DNA of 5,603 bases from Christensenellaceae bacterium (GCA_012719815.1 JAAXZP010000175.1:1-5603), one strand, 5' to 3'. Positions 1-5,468 are shown, counted from the stretch's first letter. Program-made: numbers and translations. Notes: generated by a model not told the origin, from the letters alone.

Positions 1-28
1 ATTTTCCATAGTAAAACGAAAAATCTTA

Positions 29-57
29 TTTATTTTTAATTCTCTTTCTGTTAGAAT
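29..57 (+). promoter_or_regulatory. Probable sigma-A promoter of the EF-G paralogue gene
   Basis: TAGAAT at 52-57 is a 5/6 match to the -10 box. It is preceded by TG at 49-50 with one intervening base, giving an extended -10. The -35 candidate 17 bp upstream (TTTATT, 29-34) is weak, which an extended -10 can compensate for. The flanking sequence is AT-rich and could act as an UP element. A 15-base stretch around this -10 recurs upstream of the isocitrate dehydrogenase gene with one mismatch. No transcription start has been mapped; this is a prediction from sequence. Confidence 0.5.
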
Positions 58-121
58 GTTTTTTAGTCATTATAAAGATCAGTTCGAAGTTAACTGGTTG
101 TGAATATGTTGGAGGAAACGT

Positions 122-2200
122 ATGAAATTTTACAGCACAAGCGACATAAGAAACATTACGCTCGTGGGCCATGGCGGAGAAGGTAAAACGACCTTGGCCG
201 AAGCTATGCTTTTTGTCAGCGGGGTGATCGACAGGCAGGGTAAAACCGAAGACGGCAATACTGTCATGGATTTTGACCCTGAGGAAACGAAAAGGCATAT
301 ATCGATCAGTTCCGCGGTCGCTCCTGTGGAATGGAAAAACACCAAAATCAACATCGTCGACACGCCGGGGTACTTCGACTTCATAGGCGATGCCACCTCC
401 GGCTATTATCTGGCCGACAGCGCGATCATCGTGGTGGGCGGCCTCACCGGCCTTACCGTGGGCGCGGAAAAGGCATGGGACGCCAGTACCAAGGCGGGTA
501 TTTCCAAGGCGTTCTTTGTCAACCAGATGGATAAGGAACACGTGGACTTCGATAAAGTGGTTGACTCCCTTAAAGAGAAATACGGTACCAAAATAACCGT
601 TCTTCAGCTGCCCATCGGCCAGGGGCTTAACTTCAAGGGCATATTCGACGTCATCGAGATGAAAGGCTATGGCTTCGACGGCAAGAAGGTGAAAGAAATC
701 GACGCGCCGGAGGATGTGAAGGCAAAGGCGGAGGAGATCCGCGAAGCCATCATCGAAAATGCGGCGGAAAACGATGAAGCGCTGATGGAGAAGTTCTTCG
801 AGGGCGAGGAGCTCACCAAAGAGGATATATTGCAAGGCCTTAAGGTGGGCATTGCCGAAGGCGACGTGGTACCGGTGTTTTTGGGAGCGGCGGCCCCGAC
901 GCTGGGCATTTCGCTGCTGCTGGATAACATTGTCGAGTTCCTGCCGTCGCCTGACAAGAAGATCCGCATTAAAGGCAAAACGCCCAAAGGTGAAGAAGTA
1001 GTCTACACGGCGGACAGCAAGCAGCCGTTTGCGGCGCAGGTTTACAAGACGGTTACGGACCCGTTTATGGGTACGCTGTCGATATTCAAGATACTGGGCG
1101 GCGAGCTGACCGTCGGTCAGGCGATCAAAAACGGCAACGCAGGCAAGTCGGAGAAATTCGGGCAGATTTACGTCATGTCCGGCAAGAAGCAGATTTCTGT
1201 GGATAAGCTGGCTGCGGGCGATATCGGTGCTCTGGCCAAGCTGCAGCATACCGTGACGGGCAACACGCTCTGCGACGAGAACAAGCCTGTCGTGTTCCCG
1301 GATATCGAGTTCCCCGAGCCGTGCATCTCTTTGGCGGTAAAGGCCAAGAAGCAGGGCGAAGAGGAAAAAGTGTTCGCCGGTCTGAACCGCCTGGCGGAGG
1401 AAGACCCGTCCTTCCGCATCGAGAAATCTGCGGAGACTTCCGATACTCTGGTGAGCGGCCTCGGCGAGCTTCATCTCGAGGTTATCTGCAAAAAGCTGCA
1501 GAACAAGTTTGGCGTGGAAGCGGTGCTCAGCGATCCGCAGATACCGTACCGCGAGACCATCCGCAAGAAAGTGCAGGCGCACGGGCGTCATAAGAAACAG
1601 TCGGGCGGCCATGGCCAGTTCGGCGATGTGCATATCGAGTTTGAACCCATTTACGATTCCGATGCGGATTTCGAGTTTGTCGACAAAGTGGTGGGCGGCG
1701 CGGTGCCGCGGCAGTACATACCCGCTGTGGAAAAAGGCCTGCGCGAAAGCATCACCAAGGGTGTGCTGGCCGGATATCCGATGGTGAAAATTCGCGCTAC
1801 GCTGTATGACGGTTCCTCCCATCCGGTTGACTCGTCGGAAATGGCGTTCAAGATTGCGGCGAACCTCGCGTATAAGCAGGGCTGCTCTCAGGCCGACCCG
1901 GTGCTGCTGGAGCCCATCTACCGCCTGGAGGTTACCATCCCCGACGAATACATGGGCGATGTCATCGGCGACATCAACCGCCGCCGCGGCCGGATCCTCG
2001 GCATGAACCCGATGGGCGGCATGCAGCAGGTCGTGGCCGAGGTGCCGCTGGCTGAAATATTCAAATACGCGACGGACCTGCGCTCCATGACGCAGGCGCG
2101 CGGCTCGTTCAAGATGTTCTTCGAGCGTTACGAAGAGGTGCCGCACAACATCGCCGAAAAGGTGATCGCTCAGGCCAAGAAGGACGCCGAAGAGGAGTAA
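122..2200 (+). CDS. Elongation factor G paralogue (EF-G2-like translational GTPase)
   Basis: A 692-residue ribosome-dependent GTPase of the EF-G family, cytoplasmic, close to the usual EF-G length. The start is set by GGAGG at 111-115, six bases before ATG. The P-loop GHGGEGKT is at residues 16-23, the switch II motif DTPGY at 80-84, the G4 motif NQMD at 134-137 and the G5-like GAA at about 255. Domains II-III follow to about residue 475. Domain IV has the SGGHGQFG loop (494-501) and a DGSSHPVDSSE tip loop (about 563-573), whose His567 matches the tip histidine of E. coli EF-G. Domain V begins around LEPIYRLEV (597-605). All five domains needed for translocation therefore appear present. Canonical EF-G has DTPGH and NKMD; here the histidine is Tyr and the G4 lysine is Gln. 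From memory, Thermus EF-G-2 also has Tyr after PG, so I assign the gene to that group rather than to the main fusA, and no S12/S7/EF-Tu genes lie nearby. Its precise cellular role is unknown. It appears to be transcribed alone, between its own promoter and terminator. Confidence 0.93.
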   Translation: MKFYSTSDIRNITLVGHGGEGKTTLAEAMLFVSGVIDRQGKTEDGNTVMDFDPEETKRHISISSAVAPVEWKNTKINIVDTPGYFDFIGDATSGYYLADSAIIVVGGLTGLTVGAEKAWDASTKAGISKAFFVNQMDKEHVDFDKVVDSLKEKYGTKITVLQLPIGQGLNFKGIFDVIEMKGYGFDGKKVKEIDAPEDVKAKAEEIREAIIENAAENDEALMEKFFEGEELTKEDILQGLKVGIAEGDVVPVFLGAAAPTLGISLLLDNIVEFLPSPDKKIRIKGKTPKGEEVVYTADSKQPFAAQVYKTVTDPFMGTLSIFKILGGELTVGQAIKNGNAGKSEKFGQIYVMSGKKQISVDKLAAGDIGALAKLQHTVTGNTLCDENKPVVFPDIEFPEPCISLAVKAKKQGEEEKVFAGLNRLAEEDPSFRIEKSAETSDTLVSGLGELHLEVICKKLQNKFGVEAVLSDPQIPYRETIRKKVQAHGRHKKQSGGHGQFGDVHIEFEPIYDSDADFEFVDKVVGGAVPRQYIPAVEKGLRESITKGVLAGYPMVKIRATLYDGSSHPVDSSEMAFKIAANLAYKQGCSQADPVLLEPIYRLEVTIPDEYMGDVIGDINRRRGRILGMNPMGGMQQVVAEVPLAEIFKYATDLRSMTQARGSFKMFFERYEEVPHNIAEKVIAQAKKDAEEE

Positions 2201-2255
2201 CCTTCTTTGGATACCGTCAATCGGGCTTGGCGGCGTGACGTAATATAACGATATG

Positions 2256-2285
2256 ACCGCCGGGCATAGTCCCGGCGGTTTTATT
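2256..2285 (+). terminator. Intrinsic terminator after the EF-G paralogue
   Basis: A perfect 9-bp GC-rich stem (ACCGCCGGG at 2256-2264 with CCCGGCGGT at 2271-2279) has a 6-base loop and is followed by TTTTATTA. It lies 55 bases past the stop codon and should separate this gene from the DUF2148 gene. Confidence 0.93.
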
Positions 2286-2294
2286 ACGCGGACC

Positions 2295-2308
2295 AAAGCT
2301 ATAGCTTT
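2295..2308. repeat. 14-bp perfect palindrome just upstream of the DUF2148 ribosome binding site
   Basis: AAAGCTATAGCTTT is its own reverse complement. CC immediately upstream and GG downstream (after one extra T) nearly extend it to 19 bases. It lies between the terminator of the preceding gene and the ribosome binding site at 2312-2319. It could be a protein operator or a small RNA hairpin in the 5' leader. Nothing in the sequence decides between these. Confidence 0.6.
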
Positions 2309-2311
2309 TGG

Positions 2312-2319
2312 AAGGAGGG
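2312..2319 (+). promoter_or_regulatory. Ribosome binding site that fixes the DUF2148 start
   Basis: AAGGAGGG lies 9 bases before the ATG at 2329. An in-frame TTG at 2308 would extend the protein by seven residues. That codon lies just before this Shine-Dalgarno sequence and the extension would be encoded by it, so the ATG is the real start. Confidence 0.85.
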
Positions 2320-2328
2320 ATAATCACA

Positions 2329-2874
2329 ATGGCGATTTATTATCAGAACGAAGACGTGAAAAAAACAGTGGTAGAAGCGGCACGGCATATCGCGAACGCA
2401 GCGCGCACCGCGCCCAAGGCGCGCGGCATGGACAATCTCGTAATCGCGGTGCTGGACGCCGAGGAACTGCCCGCCGTCGCGCAGACGATGATGCGCATGC
2501 ATGAGGAAGGGCGAGCAGCCGATTTCTTTGTCCGCGACGCGCACAACCTGATGGCGTCTCAGGCGCTGCTGCTGATCGGCACCAAAATCAAGGTGCTCGG
2601 CCTCAACTGCGGACTGTGCGGTTTCGAGACGTGCGATAAGAAAAGCGAGTACCCCGCTGTGCCGTGCGCGTACAACCTCCATGACCTTGGCATCGCGATG
2701 GGCAGTGCGGCGGCGCGCGCTGCCGATATGCGGCTTGACAGCCGCGTGATGTATTCGGTGGGCGCGGCTGCGAAGGAGATGAAGCTGTTGGGCGACGACG
2801 TGGCCGTGGTGTTCGGACTGCCGCTTTCCGCCGGTCCAAAGAGCCCCTATTTCGACCGCAAGGCCGTCAAATAG
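2329..2874 (+). CDS. DUF2148 protein with ferredoxin-like domain (COG4739 type)
   Basis: A 181-residue soluble protein with no signal peptide or membrane segment. I assign it to the DUF2148/COG4739 family, proteins of unknown function with a ferredoxin-like domain. The diagnostic region is GLNCGLCGFETC (residues 91-102). Cys94, Cys97 and Cys102, followed by Cys113, give a C-x2-C-x4-C-x10-C pattern suited to a 4Fe-4S cluster; this is an inference from spacing. The N-terminal half (residues 1-65) is probably helical and opens with ARHIANAARTAPKARG. The C-terminal part carries a glycine/alanine-rich segment (120-131) and VVFGLPLSAGPKSPYFDR near the end, typical of the family as I recall it. The gene follows a strong terminator, and I see no clear promoter between that terminator and the ribosome binding site apart from a 14-bp palindrome. 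No terminator separates it from the isocitrate dehydrogenase gene 109 bases downstream, so readthrough is possible. Substrate and partners are unknown; an electron-transfer or redox-sensing role would be a guess. Confidence 0.85.
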   Translation: MAIYYQNEDVKKTVVEAARHIANAARTAPKARGMDNLVIAVLDAEELPAVAQTMMRMHEEGRAADFFVRDAHNLMASQALLLIGTKIKVLGLNCGLCGFETCDKKSEYPAVPCAYNLHDLGIAMGSAAARAADMRLDSRVMYSVGAAAKEMKLLGDDVAVVFGLPLSAGPKSPYFDRKAVK

Positions 2875-2895
2875 CGGGTTAGAGTTAATTGCGTC

Positions 2896-2924
2896 TTGTT
2901 TTTTGCCCTGGTTTCGGTTAGAAT
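2896..2924 (+). promoter_or_regulatory. Probable sigma-A promoter of the isocitrate dehydrogenase/SEC-C operon
   Basis: TTGTTT (2896-2901) and TAGAAT (2919-2924) are separated by 17 bp. The -10 is a 5/6 match; the -35 keeps only TTG plus T-rich sequence. Bases 2912-2926 match 45-59, upstream of the EF-G paralogue, at 14 of 15 positions. The predicted start leaves a leader of about 50 bases before the ATG at 2984. Confidence 0.55.
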
Positions 2925-2952
2925 GTGACGCGTGTGAAACTGGAAAAACATT

Positions 2953-2970
2953 TTTGCTATATTTGCTATA
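2953..2970 (+). repeat. Perfect tandem duplication of a 9-bp unit in the icd leader
   Basis: TTTGCTATA occurs twice, head to tail (2953-2961 and 2962-2970), directly abutting the AAGGAG ribosome binding site at 2971-2976. It makes an AT-rich, unstructured leader just ahead of the Shine-Dalgarno sequence. It may be a simple slippage duplication or may favour translation initiation. Confidence 0.85.
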
Positions 2971-2983
2971 AAGGAGAGACCTC

Positions 2984-4207
2984 ATGACAAAGGTGAAGAT
3001 GCCGGTCCCGCTGGTCGAGATCGACGGCGACGAGATGACCCGGATCATCTGGAAAATGATCAAGGATTATCTGCTGGAGCCGTATATTGACCTCAATACC
3101 GAATACTACGACTTGGGGCTGGTGGAGCGCGACGCGACGGAAGACCGCGTGACCATTGAGGCCGCGGAAGCCATCAAAAAATACGGCGTGGGCGTCAAGT
3201 GCGCCACCATCACGCCCAATGCCCAGCGCGTCGAGGAGTACGACTTAAAAAAGATGTGGAAGAGCCCCACCGGCACCATCCGCGAGATGCTGGACGGTAC
3301 GGTGTTCCGGGCGCCCATACTCGTCAAGGGCATAACGCCTTCCGTCAGGACGTGGACCCAGCCCATCATCATCGCGCGTCACGCTTTCGGCGACATCTAC
3401 AACGCGCAGGAGTGCGTGGTGGACGGTGAGGGTATGGCGGAACTCGTGGTCACCCGCAAGGACGGCAGCGTGGAGCGGCGCAAGATCGCGGATTTTGATG
3501 CGGCAGGCGGCGTGGTGCGCGGCATGTTCAACACCACGAAGTCCATTGAGAGCTTTGCGAAGAGCTGCTTTAACTATGCGCTGGACGTCAAGCGCGACCT
3601 GTGGTTTGCTACCAAGGACACGATATCCAAGCAGTATCATCACCGCTTCAAGGATATATTCGCCGAGCTGTATGAGAATGTCTATAAGAGCAAGTTCGAG
3701 CAGGCGGGCATCCAGTATTTCTATACGCTAATCGACGATGCTGTGGCGCGCGTGATCCGCAGCAACGGCGGCTTCGTGTGGGCATGCATGAACTACGACG
3801 GCGATGTGATGTCCGACATGGTGGCGACGGCATACGGAAGCCTCGCGATGATGACTTCTGTGCTGGTATCGCCGGACGGCCTGTATGAATACGAGGCGGC
3901 GCATGGCACGGTGACGAAGCACTATTACCGGCACCTGGAAGGCAAGGAGACGTCCACCAACTGCATGGCGACGCTGTTTGCCTGGACGGGCGCACTGCGC
4001 AAGCGCGGCGAGCTGGATGGCAACGACGCGCTTGTCGAATTTGCGGACAAGCTGGAAAAGGCGGCCATCGCCACCATTGAGAGCGGCGTGATGACGGGCG
4101 ACCTGTATGCGCTCAGCGAACTGCCGAACAAGCAGAAGGTGAATACCGAAGACTTCATCAGAGCAATCAAGGCCACGCTGGAAGGCATGCTGGGGGAGGA
4201 CAAATGA
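2984..4207 (+). CDS. icd: Isocitrate dehydrogenase, NADP-dependent type (homodimeric, eukaryotic/Thermotoga-like class)
   Basis: Catalyses oxidative decarboxylation of isocitrate to 2-oxoglutarate, making NADPH and feeding glutamate synthesis. It is a 407-residue cytosolic enzyme, close in length to human IDH1 and Thermotoga IDH, which it resembles along its whole length. The start is set by AAGGAG at 2971-2976. GDEMTRIIW (15-23) and GVKCATITP (70-78) are class signatures. Ser94, Arg100, Arg109 and Arg132 coincide with the human isocitrate-binding residues. Tyr139 and Lys211 match the catalytic Tyr/Lys pair. Asp251, Asp274 and Asp278 match the metal ligands. The cofactor loop AAHGTVTKHY (305-314) has Lys312-His313 where human IDH1 has Arg314-His315 for the NADP 2'-phosphate, so the basic charge is kept but Arg is replaced. 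NADP use is therefore likely but unproven. It lies in an operon with a SEC-C protein, with no citrate synthase or aconitase gene visible. It may serve a partial TCA pathway for glutamate supply; that is inference. Confidence 0.95.
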   Translation: MTKVKMPVPLVEIDGDEMTRIIWKMIKDYLLEPYIDLNTEYYDLGLVERDATEDRVTIEAAEAIKKYGVGVKCATITPNAQRVEEYDLKKMWKSPTGTIREMLDGTVFRAPILVKGITPSVRTWTQPIIIARHAFGDIYNAQECVVDGEGMAELVVTRKDGSVERRKIADFDAAGGVVRGMFNTTKSIESFAKSCFNYALDVKRDLWFATKDTISKQYHHRFKDIFAELYENVYKSKFEQAGIQYFYTLIDDAVARVIRSNGGFVWACMNYDGDVMSDMVATAYGSLAMMTSVLVSPDGLYEYEAAHGTVTKHYYRHLEGKETSTNCMATLFAWTGALRKRGELDGNDALVEFADKLEKAAIATIESGVMTGDLYALSELPNKQKVNTEDFIRAIKATLEGMLGEDK

Positions 4208-4710
4208 GTTTATACAGCCAATGGAGAGGGATGGCGGACGCCCAGATGACTCCGGCGGAGCATCAGGCGTTCTGGACCGAATATCTGGACATCGAGACGC
4301 AGGCGTACAAGAAGATACTTCAGCGCAGGGAAAACTTCTATGAGGGCAAGCTCTCTTCACTCGCCGAGGAGTTCGGCATGAGCCCGGTGGTGTTTGCCGG
4401 CTTCATGGACGGCATCAACACCAGCCTGGTGAAAGAAGTTGACCTGGAATCGCTTGCCGAAGACAGCGACGTATCGCTGAAGGTAGACTTCGAGAAGCTG
4501 TACTACAACATGCTGGACGCCAAAGCAAAATGGCTCTATACGCTGCCCGAATGGGATAATATATTATCGCCCATAAAGCGCCGGGAGATACACGCCAAAT
4601 GGCAGTCGGAGCGCCAGGCGGTTTCCAACAAGATCGGCCGCAACGAGCCGTGCCCGTGCGGCAGCGGCAAAAAGTACAAGAAGTGCTGCGGCAGGGACGC
4701 TACGGAATAA
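4204..4710 (+). CDS. Small SEC-C motif protein of unknown function
   Basis: A 168-residue soluble protein ending in a SEC-C zinc-binding motif. Residues 145-163 run GRNEPCPCGSGKKYKKCCG, with Cys150, Cys152, Cys161 and Cys162 as the expected zinc ligands. The same motif ends many SecA proteins, where it contacts SecB and ribosomes, but here there is no SecA motor domain. The N-terminal 140 residues look mostly helical and include FGMSPVVFAGFMDGINTSLVK (57-77) and VDFEKLYYNMLDAKAKWLY (94-112). I recall similar stand-alone proteins of about this size in Clostridia, with no assigned function. The ATG overlaps the stop codon of the isocitrate dehydrogenase gene (ATGA at 4204-4207), and its Shine-Dalgarno sequence GGAGG (4195-4199) lies inside that gene, so the two are probably co-transcribed and translationally coupled. 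A terminator follows closely. A ribosome- or chaperone-associated role is a guess from the motif alone. Confidence 0.88.
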   Translation: MSLYSQWRGMADAQMTPAEHQAFWTEYLDIETQAYKKILQRRENFYEGKLSSLAEEFGMSPVVFAGFMDGINTSLVKEVDLESLAEDSDVSLKVDFEKLYYNMLDAKAKWLYTLPEWDNILSPIKRREIHAKWQSERQAVSNKIGRNEPCPCGSGKKYKKCCGRDATE

Positions 4711-4714
4711 AGTT

Positions 4715-4745
4715 AGGGTCGCTGCGCAAGCGGCCTTTCTGTTTT
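4715..4745 (+). terminator. Intrinsic terminator of the icd/SEC-C operon
   Basis: GGTCGCT (4717-4723) pairs with AGCGGCC (4729-4735) across a 5-base loop, with one G-T wobble. Two further pairs extend the stem to 9 bp, to 4715 and 4737. The tail TTTCTGTTTT follows. It lies directly after the stop codon of the SEC-C gene. Confidence 0.85.
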
Positions 4746-4889
4746 ATATCTGGTCGGCTTTGACATGCGGCCGTGGCAAACAACACAGCAGCCAGCGGCA
4801 TATAATTGATCAGGGATTTGATAATAAAGGCAGCGTCAGCGCCGGAAAAACAGGCGGAGAATGGTGACACTATACGAGCATTTTCGATA
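4746..4889. other. Intergenic spacer with no supported gene
   Basis: This stretch lies between the operon terminator and the tRNA promoter. I find no coding sequence with a plausible ribosome binding site and no RNA fold I can name. A reading frame from 4806 runs through the tRNA promoter into tRNA-Leu and is not credible. A TTGACA (4760-4765) and a TATAAT (4801-4806) occur but are 35 bp apart, too far to form one promoter. Confidence 0.6.
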
Positions 4890-4918
4890 TTGACGAAAAA
4901 GCATCGAGATGCTAAAAT
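4890..4918 (+). promoter_or_regulatory. Strong sigma-A promoter of the tRNA cluster
   Basis: TTGACG (4890-4895, 5/6 match) and TAAAAT (4913-4918, 5/6 match) are separated by exactly 17 bp. The expected start near 4925 leaves about 37 bases of 5' leader to be removed before the tRNA-Leu 5' end at 4962. The spacer contains an inverted repeat described separately. Confidence 0.85.
4900..4913. repeat. Inverted repeat within the tRNA promoter spacer
   Basis: AGCATC (4900-4905) and GATGCT (4908-4913) are perfect 6-bp inverted arms around a 2-base centre. They fill most of the spacer between the -35 and -10 boxes and the last base overlaps the first base of the -10. The placement would suit an operator, but a chance repeat is possible. 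Confidence 0.5.
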
Positions 4919-4961
4919 ACCAAAGTGTCAAAGCGGGACGCCGCATGTGGCAATGCAACCG

Positions 4962-5046
4962 GCGGGCGTGGCGGAATGGCAGACGCGCCAGACTTAGGAT
5001 CTGGTGCCCTTGTGGCGTGGGAGTTCAAGTCTCTTCGCCCGCACCA
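4962..5046 (+). tRNA. tRNA-Leu(UAG)
   Basis: An 85-base type II tRNA. The acceptor GCGGGCG (4962-4968) pairs perfectly with CGCCCGC (5036-5042), followed by discriminator A and an encoded CCA (5044-5046). The anticodon stem CCAGA/TCTGG encloses loop CTTAGGA with anticodon TAG at 4995-4997, so it reads CUA and probably other CUN codons. The long variable arm (5005-5018) has a GCC/GGC stem, as expected for leucine. The T loop is TTCAAGT, and the two outer T-stem pairs are G-U. It is the first gene of a three-tRNA unit. Confidence 0.96.
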
Positions 5047-5055
5047 CGCATACGA

Positions 5056-5130
5056 GCGGGAGTGACTCAGTGGTAGAGTGCGACCTTGCCAAGGTCGAAG
5101 TCGCGGGTTCGAATCCCGTCTTCCGCTCCA
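5056..5130 (+). tRNA. tRNA-Gly(GCC)
   Basis: A 75-base tRNA. The acceptor GCGGGAG (5056-5062) pairs with CTTCCGC (5120-5126) with one G-U pair. Discriminator U, typical of bacterial glycine tRNAs, is followed by an encoded CCA (5128-5130). The anticodon stem CGACC/GGTCG encloses loop TTGCCAA with anticodon GCC at 5088-5090, which reads GGC and GGU. The T arm is GCGGG-TTCGAAT-CCCGT. It starts 9 bases after tRNA-Leu, so the two are surely on one precursor. Confidence 0.97.
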
Positions 5131-5137
5131 TTCTATA

Positions 5138-5163
5138 AGCCCTCGGTGTTCCCGGGGGCTTTA
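5138..5163 (+). terminator. Terminator-like hairpin between the two tRNA-Gly genes
   Basis: AGCCCTCGG (5138-5146) pairs with CCGGGGGCT (5152-5160) over a 5-base loop, 9 bp with one wobble. The tail is only CTTTAT, so termination would be partial at best. It may reduce readthrough into tRNA-Gly(UCC) or mark a processing site. Confidence 0.55.
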
Positions 5164-5164
5164 T

Positions 5165-5238
5165 GCGGGTGTAGCTCAACGGTAGAGCCCCAGCCTTCCA
5201 AGCTGGTTGCGTGGGTTCGACTCCCATCACCCGCTCCA
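5165..5238 (+). tRNA. tRNA-Gly(UCC)
   Basis: A 74-base tRNA. The acceptor GCGGGTG (5165-5171) pairs perfectly with CACCCGC (5228-5234), then discriminator U and an encoded CCA (5236-5238). The anticodon stem CCAGC/GCTGG encloses loop CTTCCAA with anticodon TCC at 5197-5199, which reads GGA and GGG. The T loop is TTCGACT. With the preceding GCC gene it covers all four glycine codons. I see no separate promoter between them, so it should rely on readthrough past the hairpin at 5138-5163. Confidence 0.97.
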
Positions 5239-5265
5239 CGTTGCGTGAATCTGCGCTGCACTCCA

Positions 5266-5302
5266 AAGCCTTGGTCATAAAATTGACCAGGGCTTACTGT
5301 TT
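5266..5302 (+). terminator. Probable terminator of the tRNA cluster
   Basis: AAGCCTTGGTCA (5266-5277) pairs with TGACCAGGGCTT (5284-5295) around a 6-base AT loop, 12 bp with one G-T pair. The tail ACTGTTT is poor in a continuous T run, but the long stable stem 28 bases after the last tRNA makes transcript termination or 3'-end definition likely. Confidence 0.6.
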
Positions 5303-5405
5303 CCCTCAAACTAACTGTCTTGCAAAGTTTTCCCGAATCCGAATATCGCTTTTTTGCTTATTCGCGGTATTTTTCCACGCAATGGCATGGCAATTTTCTC
5401 TTTGT

Positions 5406-5437
5406 TGACTAAACGCCGGCCTTTTTAAGCCATGATA
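5406..5437 (+). promoter_or_regulatory. Possible sigma-G (forespore) type promoter
   Basis: CATGATA (5431-5437) fits the sigma-G -10 pattern (CATxHTA). TGACTA (5406-5411) differs by one base from the sigma-G -35 TGAATA. The spacer is 19 bp rather than the usual 17-18, which weakens the case. The downstream gene resembles spore photoproduct lyase, whose Bacillus subtilis counterpart is known to be sigma-G dependent. A sigma-A reading of the same stretch (TTGACT at 5405-5410) has no -10 at proper spacing. Confidence 0.35.
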
Positions 5438-5468
5438 GATACGACAACAATAAGGCGGCGAGGCTAAT

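Noticed and set aside
80..96. A 5-bp stem-loop (CAGTT/AACTG) in the leader of the EF-G paralogue
   Set aside because: It is short and AT-rich, with no resemblance to a known riboswitch or terminator, and does not sequester the ribosome binding site.
26..2296. A 756-codon open frame on the minus strand covering the whole EF-G paralogue gene
   Set aside because: It is the antisense shadow of a GC-rich coding sequence. It spans the promoter and the terminator of the + gene, its product resembles no known family, and the + strand frame has clear EF-G domains.
2299..3063. A 254-codon minus-strand frame over the DUF2148 gene and the start of icd
   Set aside because: It crosses two recognised genes and their intergenic regulatory sequence, and its translation shows no recognisable motif.
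4760..4806. A consensus -35 (TTGACA, 4760-4765) and a consensus -10 (TATAAT, 4801-4806)
   Set aside because: They are 35 bp apart, far beyond a working spacer. Neither has a partner at 16-18 bp, and no gene starts shortly downstream.
4861..4893. A 10-codon frame starting ATG at 4861 as a leader peptide
   Set aside because: GGAG is only about 1 base from the ATG, too close for initiation, and the frame lies upstream of the tRNA promoter start site.
4806..4997. A 63-codon + strand frame upstream of the tRNA cluster
   Set aside because: It has no ribosome binding site, runs through the tRNA promoter and ends inside tRNA-Leu.
4994..5278. A minus-strand frame giving a protein with GVEPTQPAWKAGALPLS and GFEPATSTLARSHSTTE
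   Set aside because: This is the well-known artefact from translating the antisense of tRNA genes. The same strings occur in many falsely annotated proteins. The + strand holds three well-folded tRNAs.
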